A DNA stretch of 64,000 nucleotides from Nothophaeocryptopus gaeumannii. Lineage: Eukaryota; Ascomycota; Dothideomycetes; Mycosphaerellales; Mycosphaerellaceae. Positions 23,111 to 33,901 of this stretch are shown in pieces. The stretch lies in the NCBI GenBank assembly GCA_031771865.1, contig JASISA010000042.1:1295501-1359500 (forward strand), in the 5' to 3' direction. The notes under the pieces were generated by a model. The model had not been told where the DNA came from. It made no database searches and saw only the letters and a list, made by a program, of their open reading frames with translations. Each line of letters opens with the position of its first letter. The stretch's first letter is position 1. A program made the position numbers and the translations under genes.

Positions 23111-23923
23111 GGTGCTCGAGAGGGAGCAACATTGTGCCTTTCAGCCTCACTCGGCACAAGGTGAGATCTTCGACGCGTCCGTGTGGTGTTGAAGACCCAC
23201 ATCAGCAGGAGGCGCTCAACCTCTTACTCGCCAAGAGATTACGGAAGGCCAGAGCGACTGCCGTAACGTCGGATCTCGGGCGAGGTAGACATTCTTGCTT
23301 GAAGGTTCAGCATTCACCAACACGACCAATATTCCTGGCTCCACGATTGTCATTTCGCGAGCGAGCAGGCTACGATCGCTGCTCGATCAGATGCTGAAAG
23401 CCGCAATGTCTGCCACGAGGCTTTCAAAGCGGCCGACACCGACAATGAAAGCTGCGTGGGCGAGGCAGGCAGGTGCTCATAGAATTGCAGGCACTTAAGA
23501 GATGCCTACATTGGCAGTAGATGGGGAAGGTAAGATATCAGAAAGAACGATGTCCGGGGGTGTGGTGTCGCGCTTGCGGGTGTAAGAGCCGGATTGCAGG
23601 TGAAGACACGAACCGCTGGAAAGCAAGGCGTGGAGAGGGGGGGAGCTGTAAAGCCTCCCCCAATGGACCTTTCGAGGGGAGGCCACACGTTCGAGACAGT
23701 GAGCTGTAGGATCGTGAGGTACGAATCTGTAGGTGGGTTGCCATGACTTTCACAGGATTGCCGCATTTGAGTGAATGAAAGCTCGCGCCCCGCTTGCACT
23801 CGAACAACTTCACCTCCCATCTGACCTCTCCTCGTACAACAACCACGAGCAATAGGTCAATCACTTGCACGGCTCTGCGCACCATCGCCCGTTGCCGTTT
23901 CGAGCGCTGCCACTACATCTATC
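23111..23923. other. Divergent intergenic region
   Basis: Separates the DUF3431 gene from the RING gene. Overlapping short frames only; no supported gene. Confidence 0.55.
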
Positions 23924-24720
23924 ATGGACCTTCCAAGCAAAGACGCGTACCTCGAGCGCCTGGCTTCCAGCTCCCTCGAGTCATCCGCCACCAACCAGAA
24001 CTGCCCGATCTGCTACGACCCCATCACCAACTCTGTAGAGACGAGCTGTCACCACGTCTCCTGTCGAGAATGCCTCACTACTCGGCTTGAAACCTCAAAT
24101 GCATGCCCAGCATGCCGGCGCGCCCTGTATCAGAAAGTGAGGAGTGTACTGCGATCTCAGAGACTCGCAGCTACTAATTTGACTAGATTGAAGTCTACCA
24201 AGAGGATGAAGGGGAGCCTACCGGACCCGAGGACGTCCAGCGCTTCCAGCTCGGTGTTGACGTGGACGAAGAACTTGTGAGGCACTACATTGGCACCCGA
24301 TGCGACGATACCTTCCAACTCGAAGGTGAAGCAAATGGCGAGGATCCGGTGTTCATATCATACGACATGCTGATCCCAGCTGCTGTTGCACTGATCTTCT
24401 GCATTAAGCCTGATTGCCCTAATCCTGAGGACGACGGCGACTGGTGTCGGAATGACTGGAAGCTGGTTGCGGCGTCAGTACAGACCACAGTCCTGCGAAA
24501 GCAGTATCTGGAGACGACTGGCAATGAGCTCTGGGGAGCGCTTATGATGTCCTGGTGTTCCACCTACGTCTTCACATGCCGCAGCGACGGCAAAGATGAT
24601 CCGTGCATGCCTCAGTACGCTGCAGTGCTCGGATTTATAGAAGACTCGTATTTCAAATGCGACATTTTCGAGCTTTTCGACAGAATTGGCCAATCCGCGA
24701 AGATGGTCTACAGCCACTGA
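23924..24720 (+). CDS. RING-finger protein, putative E3 ubiquitin ligase
   Basis: The exons are 23924-24136 and 24187-24720 with a 50-nt intron; the product is 248 residues. A C3HC4 RING lies at about residues 27-65: CPICYDPI, SCHHVSCRECL, ACPACRRAL, all eight ligands present. The rest (VDVDEELVRHYIGTR onward) matches no domain I know. It holds acidic patches and a Cys-containing segment (CIKPDCPNPEDDGDWC). A RING of this type usually recruits an E2 enzyme; the substrate is unknown. A diverged partial copy of the C-terminal part seems to follow directly. Confidence 0.8.
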
Positions 24721-24785
24721 AATGGGGCTCCAATGGCTGCTCCACTACGCGCACCGGCCACGCGTCCTGTGCCTGAGCCTGCACG

Positions 24786-25335
24786 GTGGCCTCAGCATAT
24801 CGAGCGGTTCGTCCTCGATTCGACATAGACGAGGACGATCTCATCGCCGCATCGGTTAGATACGAAGTCCGGCACCATTTCGACATTGCTGCTCGCAAAG
24901 GCGACCATGCTCTCATCGACTGCAAAACACACCCACCAGCAGCCATCGCGGCGCTCTTCAAAATCAAACCGAACTCGGGCATTGGAGGTACGGACACAGT
25001 CTTTGCGCCAGACTACCGCCATCCACAAGCTTCCGAGCTCGGAAGATGGCCTTATCGAGTCGAGCTCTGCTCTATTCGCTCAGCTCGAATACGACTGTAA
25101 CAGTGAGCTCATAGCAGCCGGCCGCCAGAGACCGAAGTATGGTCCCGCTTACGAAGGCTACACTTCACTCTACGAAGACATGATTCGATTGCTTGGCCAC
25201 ATCGTCACCATTGAAACAGAGCGATCTGATCATGCACAAGGAGAGGATCCGACTTGGTTTGGACGTTTGGGGTGGATTTTGGCCGAGCGGGATGGGTGTT
25301 TCTCGCGTGGAGAGCCTATTTACTATTGGCGCTAG
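24786..25335 (+). pseudogene. Diverged fragment related to the RING gene's C-terminal region
   Basis: The frame near 24820-24990 reads DIDEDDLIAASVRYEVRHHF and then PPAAIAALFKIKPN. Order and spacing resemble the neighbouring gene's DEELVRHYIGTRCDDTF and IPAAVALIFCIKPD. The protein-like text then moves to another frame at about 25010-25335 (YTSLYEDMIRLLGHIVTIE, WFGRLGWILAERDG). No GT-AG intron of the right phase joins them. No RING and no ATG start are present. A decayed tandem duplicate is the best reading; a real gene with unseen exons is possible. Confidence 0.4.
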
Positions 25336-25464
25336 ATAATCAGCGGCCGCTTGCACGACCGCAGGAGCGTTGTATGGATGGCATAAAAGATTGCAGGCGC
25401 ACGAAATTGATGTTTGCGTTCCTCAAAAACTTGATACGTACGGGTCAAAGTCTCTCGTTGGTCC

Positions 25465-28345
25465 TCACTGCGCATCCTCGCCGTGGTCCCCCTCATCGGA
25501 TTCGCCATTCCATCTCTCACACTCCTCCAGCTGCTGTCGAATGGGGCCTCTCAGCTTCGCCAATGCCTGTTCAGCGGCCTCGCGAAGCTCCTTTCCGGCC
25601 TCCTTGTCCTCGTTGGTCTCCCTTTCTGGAACCTGATATCGGTTCTGGAAGTCCTTGAGGATCTTATCTCGAGTCTTCTTCAACAGAGTTTCCACGCGCG
25701 CACTCCACGTGTGCAGCGCATTACCCCAGGCACCTTCCCTAAGCTCTGCGACGTCTTCGAAGACGTTGCCTGCGTTTTTGTCGGTCAAGAAGCCGGCAAT
25801 CTTCTTGAGACGCTCAGCATGGATGCCTTCGCCTTTCTTCTTGCTCTTCTTCTGGCTTGGATTAGTGGAAGCTTTCATGTCTGTCGCTTCTTTACAGACT
25901 CCTGATATAGCTTGGCCGACTAGGGACTTTTTGTTGTTGTCGACCAGAGTCTTGTTGCGGATGTCCTGTATGTCATTTCTGAGACTCTTCATCAGCCTCT
26001 TCGCATCTTTCAACAGCTGACGGCGGGCTTGATCGACAATCTCCTTGAACTTCTCGCTATTTGCAGCTTCATGGAACATCCGAGAATCTAGAGCCTTCTG
26101 CAACTCTGCAAAGAGCAAGTCATTGATGTTGTTCTCCAAGTTGGCATGAATGTCGGACAGCTCGTCCAGGAGATTGTCGAATCCTTTGGTTAGAGTGGCA
26201 GCCATGAGCTTCTGGAGCTGAGAGATCCAAGAGCCCTTGTCGACACCTTTGGCCACCTTATGCAGACCGCACTTGCGACAAAACGCCAGAAAGGTTGCGG
26301 CATGGAGTTTGGACCAGGTTTTCACCAGGACGGCTGCATCTGTAGGCCAGCTGTCGTTCATGTTCTCGGTGAACGGGTTGTCGATATGGGTCTTCTCTAC
26401 CGCAACGAGTTGCTCCTTTAGGATCTTCATGACCACGCCAGACTCTTGGGTGAGAACTTGTTCGATGCTGCTTTGCACTTCTCGATGCCTTTCGAATGGC
26501 GTCTTGCTCAGGATCGTCACGACTGCCTGGAGACGGCTTGGCACGGTCGATCGAGCTATCCTCGAGAGCGTGTCGAATTTGTCGCGAGCAGGTCCTTGAT
26601 GAAGCAATCGTCCGAGTTTGGGAATGCCGGTGGCTTCAAGATCCAGCTGTGGCATGTCTTTCGTACCTTTGCCGCGCCGCTGATGCTTCTCATATTCAGT
26701 TCCCGAGGTGAATAGAACATTCAGACCTGGAGTGTGTCGGCTGTTGAGTGTAAGGTCGCGCAATCTCCCTTTCATCTCTTCCTGGACCTGGCGATTCCGA
26801 ATACCGACCGCGATCTGGTGCTGCTTTGCCTTTGCCAGGTCACACTCCTTCCTGAGCTTTCTCAACTGAGGCTGCAGTCTCATCAACGCATCATTGTCGC
26901 CCGATTCCTCAAATTGAGCTTCCTCTTCTTCCAACCGGCGATATTCCTCGTCAATGCGGACAATTTCGCTATCAGCTGCATCCAGGGCAAGGCACTCAGC
27001 AGGTGACACGCTTTTTCTGCCATTGATAGGCTCTTTGATGTCTATATTCGTCAGAACGAGGTGCGTATCCTCTGTCTTCCGAAGACTGATTGCAATTCGA
27101 AGGTATTCATCAATGTTCGGGTCGTCTTTGCAACGCTTGATAGGAGACACGACCAGAATCGTACCACCTTGGCAGGTGTAGTTCATAGCGCTCTCGACGA
27201 TGGCCTCATTCGGATCGGTCAAGCCTGGAGTATCTGCGACGACCACGCCAAGATTCAACATATCGCAATCGGTATGGACTTCCATTTTGCGGACGAGAAA
27301 CCACGGGTGAGCTTGTGGCTTGCCTGTTGAGAAAGCTTTGGGCGGTCTTGAGGTTTGGTCGTAAATGTCAAGAAGCTCGTTGACTGTAGCTGCTGTATGC
27401 GATTCGCTTGCTTTGCTTCCGCCACGCTGACGAAGGTACTCTGCGACTGCTTCTTGTACGATCCTTTCGATGGCCTTGGGATCTTTGGTCTTCAACTGGC
27501 CGATAAACCAATCGTGAGCGGATTGCGTGGAAGAGAAGTCTTCCAACGTTTCGCACAAGAGTGTGACAAGTGTTTCACAGGCTGCACGAGATTTCCGTTG
27601 TTGCTCGTGGAGCTCATTCACCTCCACCTCTTCCGGATCCTCCTCATACTGGCTGAGCGTAGCAATGAACTCGAAGATTGTATTGCACAGCTTGCGAATA
27701 CGCTCCTCAAGCTGCTTAGGAGGGTAATACAGTGCGTCGACATTGAAGAGCTCTGTCTGATCTCGCTTCGCAGCAGAGTACTCATGCACCAGATTCGTGC
27801 CGCGATCTGCATCGCTCTGTGATCACGTCAGTCAGATGAAAGCACTCTCTGACTCCTAACGAGCAACTTACTGTGATAGCAGCGCCCGGCTGGTTCAGTA
27901 GGCAGTTGATCAGCAAAGACTTGCCAGCGCCCATAGGACCAATGAGGACTGTGGGCTTCGTGCGAGGATAGTGCGACTGTGGGTTCTGGAACTTCGCAAT
28001 CTCATTGCACATTTGCTGAACTGCCTTGTTGTTGCAGCCTTTGGCCTTCAGCTTTGAGTGCTGTTGTAAGAACCAGACACAGAGCTCGCCAATCTGTCTC
28101 TCTGCAAGTTCGAACAGTGGATGGTAAGCTGGAAGCCGAGGAAGAGATGGCAGAGTTGATTGATTGGCGATATTGTACTTCGCTCGGTCTTTGATCTGCA
28201 GTGTTGCCAGACTGCCGCTTGCTTCGTCGGTTCCACCATCGTGCTTGGCACGCTTGGATGGGGTACGTTCCCTTGATGGAGAGGAGTCTGGAGGAGTCTC
28301 TGGGGAAGGACGTTTGCGTCCGGAGGGCTGCTGAGGGACAGCCAT
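25465..28345 (-). CDS. Large dynamin/SLIP-GC-like GTPase (copy 1, intact)
   Basis: The exons are 28345-27872 and 27816-25465 with a 55-nt intron; the product is 941 residues. A Pro/Ser-rich basic N-terminus with a nuclear-signal-like patch (PSKRAKHDG) precedes the G domain. Its P-loop is GPMGAGKS (about residues 136-143), the G3 motif is DTPG (about 353) and the G4-like motif is TNID (about 415). A long helical region follows (RIDEEYRRLEEEEAQFEE), then the block EKH...LEATGIPKL shared with both paralogues, then a helical C-terminus. The architecture fits dynamin-superfamily GTPases of the nuclear GTPase SLIP-GC type, a group that is poorly characterised in fungi. The phase-0 intron sits 15 residues after the P-loop. 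The start was chosen at MAVPQQ; an ATG at 28369 is also in frame. Confidence 0.85.
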
Positions 28346-28930
28346 AATCCGCCTTGCTCGTGTGTACAAGTCGTGGCCGCGTTGTCAGTATTGAAAGAGG
28401 TGAAATCAGACTGGAAAGATAAGTAGCTTGGGTCGAGTGGATGATTGAAACCGAAGGCGCGAGGAGGAATCTGCAAGAATTCGTACTTTCCACCTGCAAG
28501 AAAAGATCCAAAAAGAGTCCGATACTGCAAAGAGAGACTGAAATTGATGCTGTATGTCTCAGAAGATCAACGTCCAGACTGGCTGGAAGTATCAGGCAAC
28601 TGGCTTTAGTATGCAACAAGGTTCGCGTGGTAAGAATGCGGTGCGTCAGAAATCACTTTTTCTTAAGTGAGGTTGAGACTTGCATTTATCGCTGTGCCAT
28701 GCTGTGCCGTCAGACCCACTTTTTCCTACAGGTAGCAGCGCTAAGGGATTGAGCAGATGCCAGAGGGCGTATGCAGAAGCGCTGGACTATCTTTAGATAT
28801 TGCAGAGGCCGCCTGTAAACTACTGGGTCAGTGTCATCGAGAGGCCAATTCGATCTGTCTCAGGTCATTGCAGTACCATTTGACTCAGACCCACGCCTCC
28901 TGACCACGCCATCTCAGCGTCCTTCCAGCT
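28346..28930. other. Intergenic between GTPase copy 1 and the DUF427 gene
   Basis: Promoter of the GTPase and 3' end of the DUF427 gene. No gene seen. Confidence 0.55.
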
Positions 28931-29900
28931 CTACGTCCCATTCTGATCCAGAGCCGACGGCTTATCTCCAGGCTTCGCCTTACTGAAATGCGTCACCGGC
29001 GTCTCCAACAATTCCCCGTCAATCTCAATATGCACTTTCTCATTGTAAAAGCAAGCCATACCCTCAATCTTCGCACACTCCAGCAACGGCCGATTGTAAT
29101 ACCACACAATATCTTCATACATCTTCCCATCAATCTCGATATTGTAGTATTCCGCTTCGCCCTTATACGGACACGAAGTCGTCGTCTTGCTAGGTCGCAA
29201 GATGGATGGATCGATCCGCGTGAGTGGCATGTAAAATCGACATGGAAGGCCAGTTTCGTATAAGTGCATGGAAGTGGCAGTGTCTGCAACTAGACGGCCG
29301 TCGATCTTGACTGCTATGTGGCGTGTTGATTGGAGGATGTCGATTCGTTTGAATGGGTCCTTTGGGTGTACGAAAATAGGTGTTGATTCTTCGAACCATT
29401 GGTCCACGGAGGCGAAGTCAATCTTGACGAGGCCTTCGAGGCCCTTCGCAGATTGCGGGAGAGGGTCGGCGAAGGCTATTACTTTGTCAAGGGATTTGTT
29501 ACCGACGGTGAGAGTCCATTGTGTGGCAACAACCCTGCCGTCGTCAGTCTTGTAATCTTCTCCGGGCTTGATCTGAAGATCGGCACTTCGGGTATCGAAG
29601 TAGGACTTGATCTCGGAAGCTGGTATGTAGAGTTGAGGATAGTAGGGGATCTCCCATACGAAGCTAGATTTGGTCGTCTTGATCATGTATGTGCCGCCAT
29701 GAAGGAGTTGGACCAGACGCTGTGTCGGCAGAACTTTCACAGGACCATCTGTTCCGAGCTTGATGGCGAGCTTCTTCAGGCTCCTGGGTCGTGTCAGCAA
29801 GTTGTCAACTACAGGTGAAGCTCCTCATCGCCATGCGAGGTTGATTGCAAGGTTTGGCGGATGCATATGCCACGATGTGAGGAAGAACCTACTCTGACAT
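28931..29900 (-). CDS. DUF427-domain protein
   Basis: Exon 1 is only 8 nt (29900-29893, ATGTCAGA), followed by a 109-nt intron (GTAGGT...CCCAG) and exon 2 at 29783-28931; the product is 286 residues. This tiny first exon restores a clean start, MSESLKKLAIKLG. A start inside exon 2 at 29800 would need intron sequence. The C-terminal half holds the DUF427 fold (VKIDGRLVADT, then PLTRIDPSILRPSKT, TSCPYKGEAEYY and IVWYYNRPL). The N-terminal half looks like a weaker repeat of it (VWEIPYYPQLYIP). DUF427 is a small beta-rich domain of unknown reaction found in bacteria and fungi. Probably cytosolic. Confidence 0.85.
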
Positions 29901-31006
29901 CTTGGGCAGCAGGTGAGCTACTTGGGTACCTGTTAATCGACAGTATGTGTGCTCTGATCCTGCTGTTTGTGTCCAACGAAGAGGTGTGTTATGCGATCGC
30001 ACTGATCGAACTTCTATTTGACAAGATGAAGTGGAAGAGCTGAAGCGTTGTTCACGAACATCATGAGTAAGCAGCAAGAGTGGGGGACAACGTAGATCCC
30101 GTCCGTGATCTCATGTCTCACCAGCCACCAGAACTCTATCTTCTCGGATGAAGCATTGGTGGACTTCATCTCCAGCATCATCTTCAAGCAGAGTGGTGGA
30201 AGGATACGATAGACGCAGGCTCTCTGTGTGAGTGTCGCGACGACGGCCGTGACTGTGCAGGTGAGGGTGAAGCGCTTTGACCAAGCCGCTGTTCTGGCCT
30301 TCAGGTCTGTGCACAATTATGAAACTCACCGGGACATGTTCCAAGATGAGACACTTCACCGTACGGATCCAACGTTTGAAGAGAGCATCACCTCCGATCC
30401 AATTCCGGGATACCAACCACTTCGACCATGAAACCGAGATGAAGTTTTGAAGCTGTGTGCATTTTCGCGGCTCTCGTCATGATGAGCTGCTGCATGTACA
30501 TCCACACCGCAGCTGTTGGTTGCCGCGAGTTGCTATGCTATCGAATTCCTCCCATCTGCTCTTTTCAAAGAGAAGAGCCATACCTATCAACCAGTAGATC
30601 GATCGAAGGCCGTATACTCAAAGTCGGCCTTGTTCAAAAAGAGACTTTGAGACAAAGATTCACAGAATTAACGCCATAGTTCGCCAATATGCCATGCTAG
30701 TTGCTGACATTCCCGCTCGGTCAAATCAATGAAACTTTCTCTCCAAGCAACTGTTCTACGCCTCTCCTGCGCCAGGCTTTCGAAGGCTTTGCTTTCAGCA
30801 ACAGAGTGGTATCCGTCGTAAAATCGTAAGGGAAAAGCAGCAAAGTCGTCCAGGTCCAGATGGTCCTGGTGTATGCGAAGTTGATCAAATGAGATTCATC
30901 TCAGTCTGAAGTGAAGATTGGTCCAGTAAGGAAGGTAAGAACAAAAGAGCAATCGACGTCGAAAAGTATACGTCGAAGCAATGCTCTGTCAATCCGCTTT
31001 TCGATG
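29901..31006. other. 1.1-kb intergenic region
   Basis: No supported gene on either strand; only short frames without motifs. Confidence 0.55.
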
Positions 31007-31897
31007 CTATGCTTCCGACGCCGACGCCGCTGCATCAGACTCCGCTGTCGATTCTTCATCGATCTTCTCGATGCGTTCTTGTTTGATCGGAGGCTCTTCC
31101 GAAGAAGCCTTGCTCGAAGACACTTCTTCAACCTCGATCTTTCTCCTCTTACCCTTTGGTGCTGGATCCAAAGGTGTTCGGCAGTAGGTGACTGTTCGAG
31201 TGACGACTTGTCGGACGTGGACCTTGCCTGGTGGTCCGGTGATGTCGCCGTGATGTTCGCGAGGGGAGAAGGTAGCGCTCCAAGGTGCTGCGCTGAGCGG
31301 AGTAGAAGAGTATGGAGATGGTACAGATTGGGCGGATCCAAGAGCTGGAGAGAATGGTGATTGTGGGATTTGCAGTCGTCGTGCTGTACGTGCCGAGCGT
31401 GGACCGGGTCGTACGAAAGGTGACGGTGGGATGATGACGCGAGGTGAGTCGGTCCTGGTTGAAGGCTCGGCGGCCGAGCTATTGCTTGCAGTTGCATTAC
31501 TTTTCTCTGTTGCGTTCGATCCATATGAAGAGTTACGGGACAGTGGTGGTTGCGATGTTGGAGGACTGATCGAAGATTTGGGTCCAGATACCTCAGAGCT
31601 TCTGTCGAACGATCGATCGAAGCTCTTCTCGTTGAAGCTGAAACGGGCACTGGTAGTTGATGCTGGGCTTTGGACCGCTGGGGAGAAGTTCTTCAAGAAG
31701 TCTAGATAGGCCGATGGAGGGGTGATTGGAGTTCGTAGGGAGTCTTCTTTCCTCGAGAAGCCTGGAGTGCTCGCCATGGGACTTAGAAGCTCAGATGGAA
31801 ACGTTCCAGAACCTGGAGTCTGCAAAGACGATGCGGTGCTGGCCCTCTTGTCAAATCCAGCAGCTGCCATCGTTGCAGAACTTGTTGCCGTCGCCAT
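31007..31897 (-). CDS. Ser/Pro-rich disordered protein of unknown function
   Basis: A single exon of 296 residues from the ATG at 31897 (MATATSSATMAAAGFDKRAS); the frame is open to an ATG at 31966. It is dominated by Ser, Pro, Thr and Ala with many SP/TP sites, as in proteins regulated by proline-directed kinases. A short ordered-looking block near the N-terminus (FPSELLSPMASTPGF, then PPSAYLDFLKNFSP) and one near residue 230 (VHVRQVVTRTVTYCRTPLDP) are probable conserved motifs. A basic KGKRRK patch could be a nuclear signal. I do not recognise the family. The strong codon bias and the motifs argue for a real gene. Confidence 0.7.
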   Translation of the reverse strand: MATATSSATMAAAGFDKRASTASSLQTPGSGTFPSELLSPMASTPGFSRKEDSLRTPITPPSAYLDFLKNFSPAVQSPASTTSARFSFNEKSFDRSFDRSSEVSGPKSSISPPTSQPPLSRNSSYGSNATEKSNATASNSSAAEPSTRTDSPRVIIPPSPFVRPGPRSARTARRLQIPQSPFSPALGSAQSVPSPYSSTPLSAAPWSATFSPREHHGDITGPPGKVHVRQVVTRTVTYCRTPLDPAPKGKRRKIEVEEVSSSKASSEEPPIKQERIEKIDEESTAESDAAASASEA

Positions 31898-33901
31898 TGT
31901 CGGGTGCCGTCGTTTGCGAGAGTGAGTGACCGAAGAATCAAGCGAATGAGTCGGCGACGACAACACTCCAGGCCTGCGAGGTGTAAGAACAAGGCCGGTG
32001 AGGAGTAGCGGCAGAAGGGCGACAAGGCACGAGGCGATGCTTAGGGATTAAAGCGAGGAGTGTCCATGCTTACCTGAGACGGTGGGGTGCTTCAGCACTC
32101 TCTGTTGCTCGCCCGCGAGAAGTCATGCAACGCACAGCGCCGCAGCAGAAGCGCTTGATCAGCTATTCTTGGGGTGGGCGCGTAGAGGTCTTCTAATTGA
32201 AAGTGTTTATGCTTTCCGTGAGAGGAGTCTGGTATGGATGCCGATGGCCAATGGGACGCCGTGCCTTTCTGCCGGGTGCCACACAGTAAATAGGGTTCGG
32301 TGATTGTGATTGGCAGCGCAAGCGCTTCGGACGAGCAAGTCTGTCGGGGGGGGAGGGATGGCCGTAGGCGCCGAGATGATGCGGCGTGGATGATTGGCTC
32401 GCTGTTGACCGTACGCAGCAGGGCTGAGAAGGTCGGCAACCAGATCTTGTAGAGGCCACACGAGAGGGTTGTCGGTGTCTCCGTTGGCAAGGCGAAAGTG
32501 AGGAAAGATGGTGTTGTTTCTTGCGCGTGAGGTGATGCGTTGGAAGTGCCGCGAGAATTTGGTGATCCCAGGCGTTTGGAGCGGGAGCCAGTGGGATGGG
32601 AAGTCGCTAAATCTTTTTCGAAATTGAGCGAATCGGAGAGGCACAAGATACCAGGATGCTGGCTCGGGAAACGGTTGCAAACTCAAAGTGGTGACGACTG
32701 CAAAGGAGACATGAGGCACAGGAAAGCACTCCTTCTTGTAGTCGTCACAAGCGCTGTGCATACGGTAACAACAACTATCTTGCAGGTCAACAGTACGGCC
32801 GGCGTCAAGACGTTGCTGTTGCTGTGCTGGAATTATCGTCTGAGGAGGTGGGAGGCAGAGAAGGAATCCTTAGGCGCGCGTCATGTGAGTTGGACGTCCA
32901 GCGTCACGCTCGAGACTGGAATAGCTCCTGTATCCGCCGAGCAGAAGCAAGCATACGCCCACTAAGCTCCTTCCAACATGCGGTACCTGGGGCGGGGGCA
33001 GCCTGACTGACGCCAGGTTGGACGACCGACAGCGTGTGCCTGCCCAGATCCGGTTCTGCTTCAAGAAACGCCGGCAGAGAGCGGCGACTCGCCTCCTCAA
33101 GAATGGTTCACAGTCAGGCGCCGGATTTCGTTGGATCTATACTCGACGGCATTCGAATGTCGCCAATGGTCGAGCCAAGGAGCGCTGACTGCAGACAAGG
33201 CACATGGGTGCCACGTTCTGCCAGTCGTGGAGAGGCATACGACATCTTCGCTGAGTGGTTCAGATGACAATTTGCCCCCAATGATAGCTGTCGAATCCGG
33301 TGCTGCTGGGCCATGATCGACATCTGTCGTGTTCTGCCGTGTCTTGCATAGCACCAACTCGGTACCAAAGCCGAGCATGTGCCGTCACACGCAATTGCGG
33401 CCATTGAGGTTCGCAGCAGCTTCTTGGGCTGATCGCTCGAGTGTTGGTAGCCAAGTATACGACTTCACTTAATCGTTGATGGGTCGCGTGCTGGTTATGG
33501 AAGCTGTGCCCATCACGTTGGCCTGTGGTGGGATAGATGGGGAGCGCGTTCCGTGATGGGCCCTTCGACGACGCGATCTTTCAGTGGTGACTGGCCACGA
33601 AGGCGATTGTTTGGTCGATAATTGCTCGCGCGAGACATTGGTTCGGATTCAGGAGGTGGTGTCGAACGACTCCATCGCACCTTCCTCCCACATTCGCGGG
33701 CGGGAGCACCCGGGACGACTTCACATGCAAGCACAAACACACAGCGGGTCGATCTGAGCACTGCGTATACTCGCTTGCATCAGAGGAGCTACCTATTAGG
33801 CTTGACAGTCAGCTATTCGCCGACTTTTGACACTACCAATTTCTGCTGTCCACTTGACATTCACCTTGCACTCTCCGCAGTACGGCCAACAAGCACACAG
33901 C
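31898..33901. other. 2-kb region without a supported gene
   Basis: Contains the 5' region of the Ser/Pro-rich gene and the 3' flank of GTPase copy 2. Open frames up to 184 codons occur on the minus strand near 32.2-32.8 kb, but they overlap one another and lack motifs. Confidence 0.45.

Noticed and set aside
32092..32761. Two overlapping 184-codon minus frames
   Set aside because: They overlap in different frames, lack motifs, and lie upstream of the Ser/Pro-rich gene; likely chance in GC-rich DNA.
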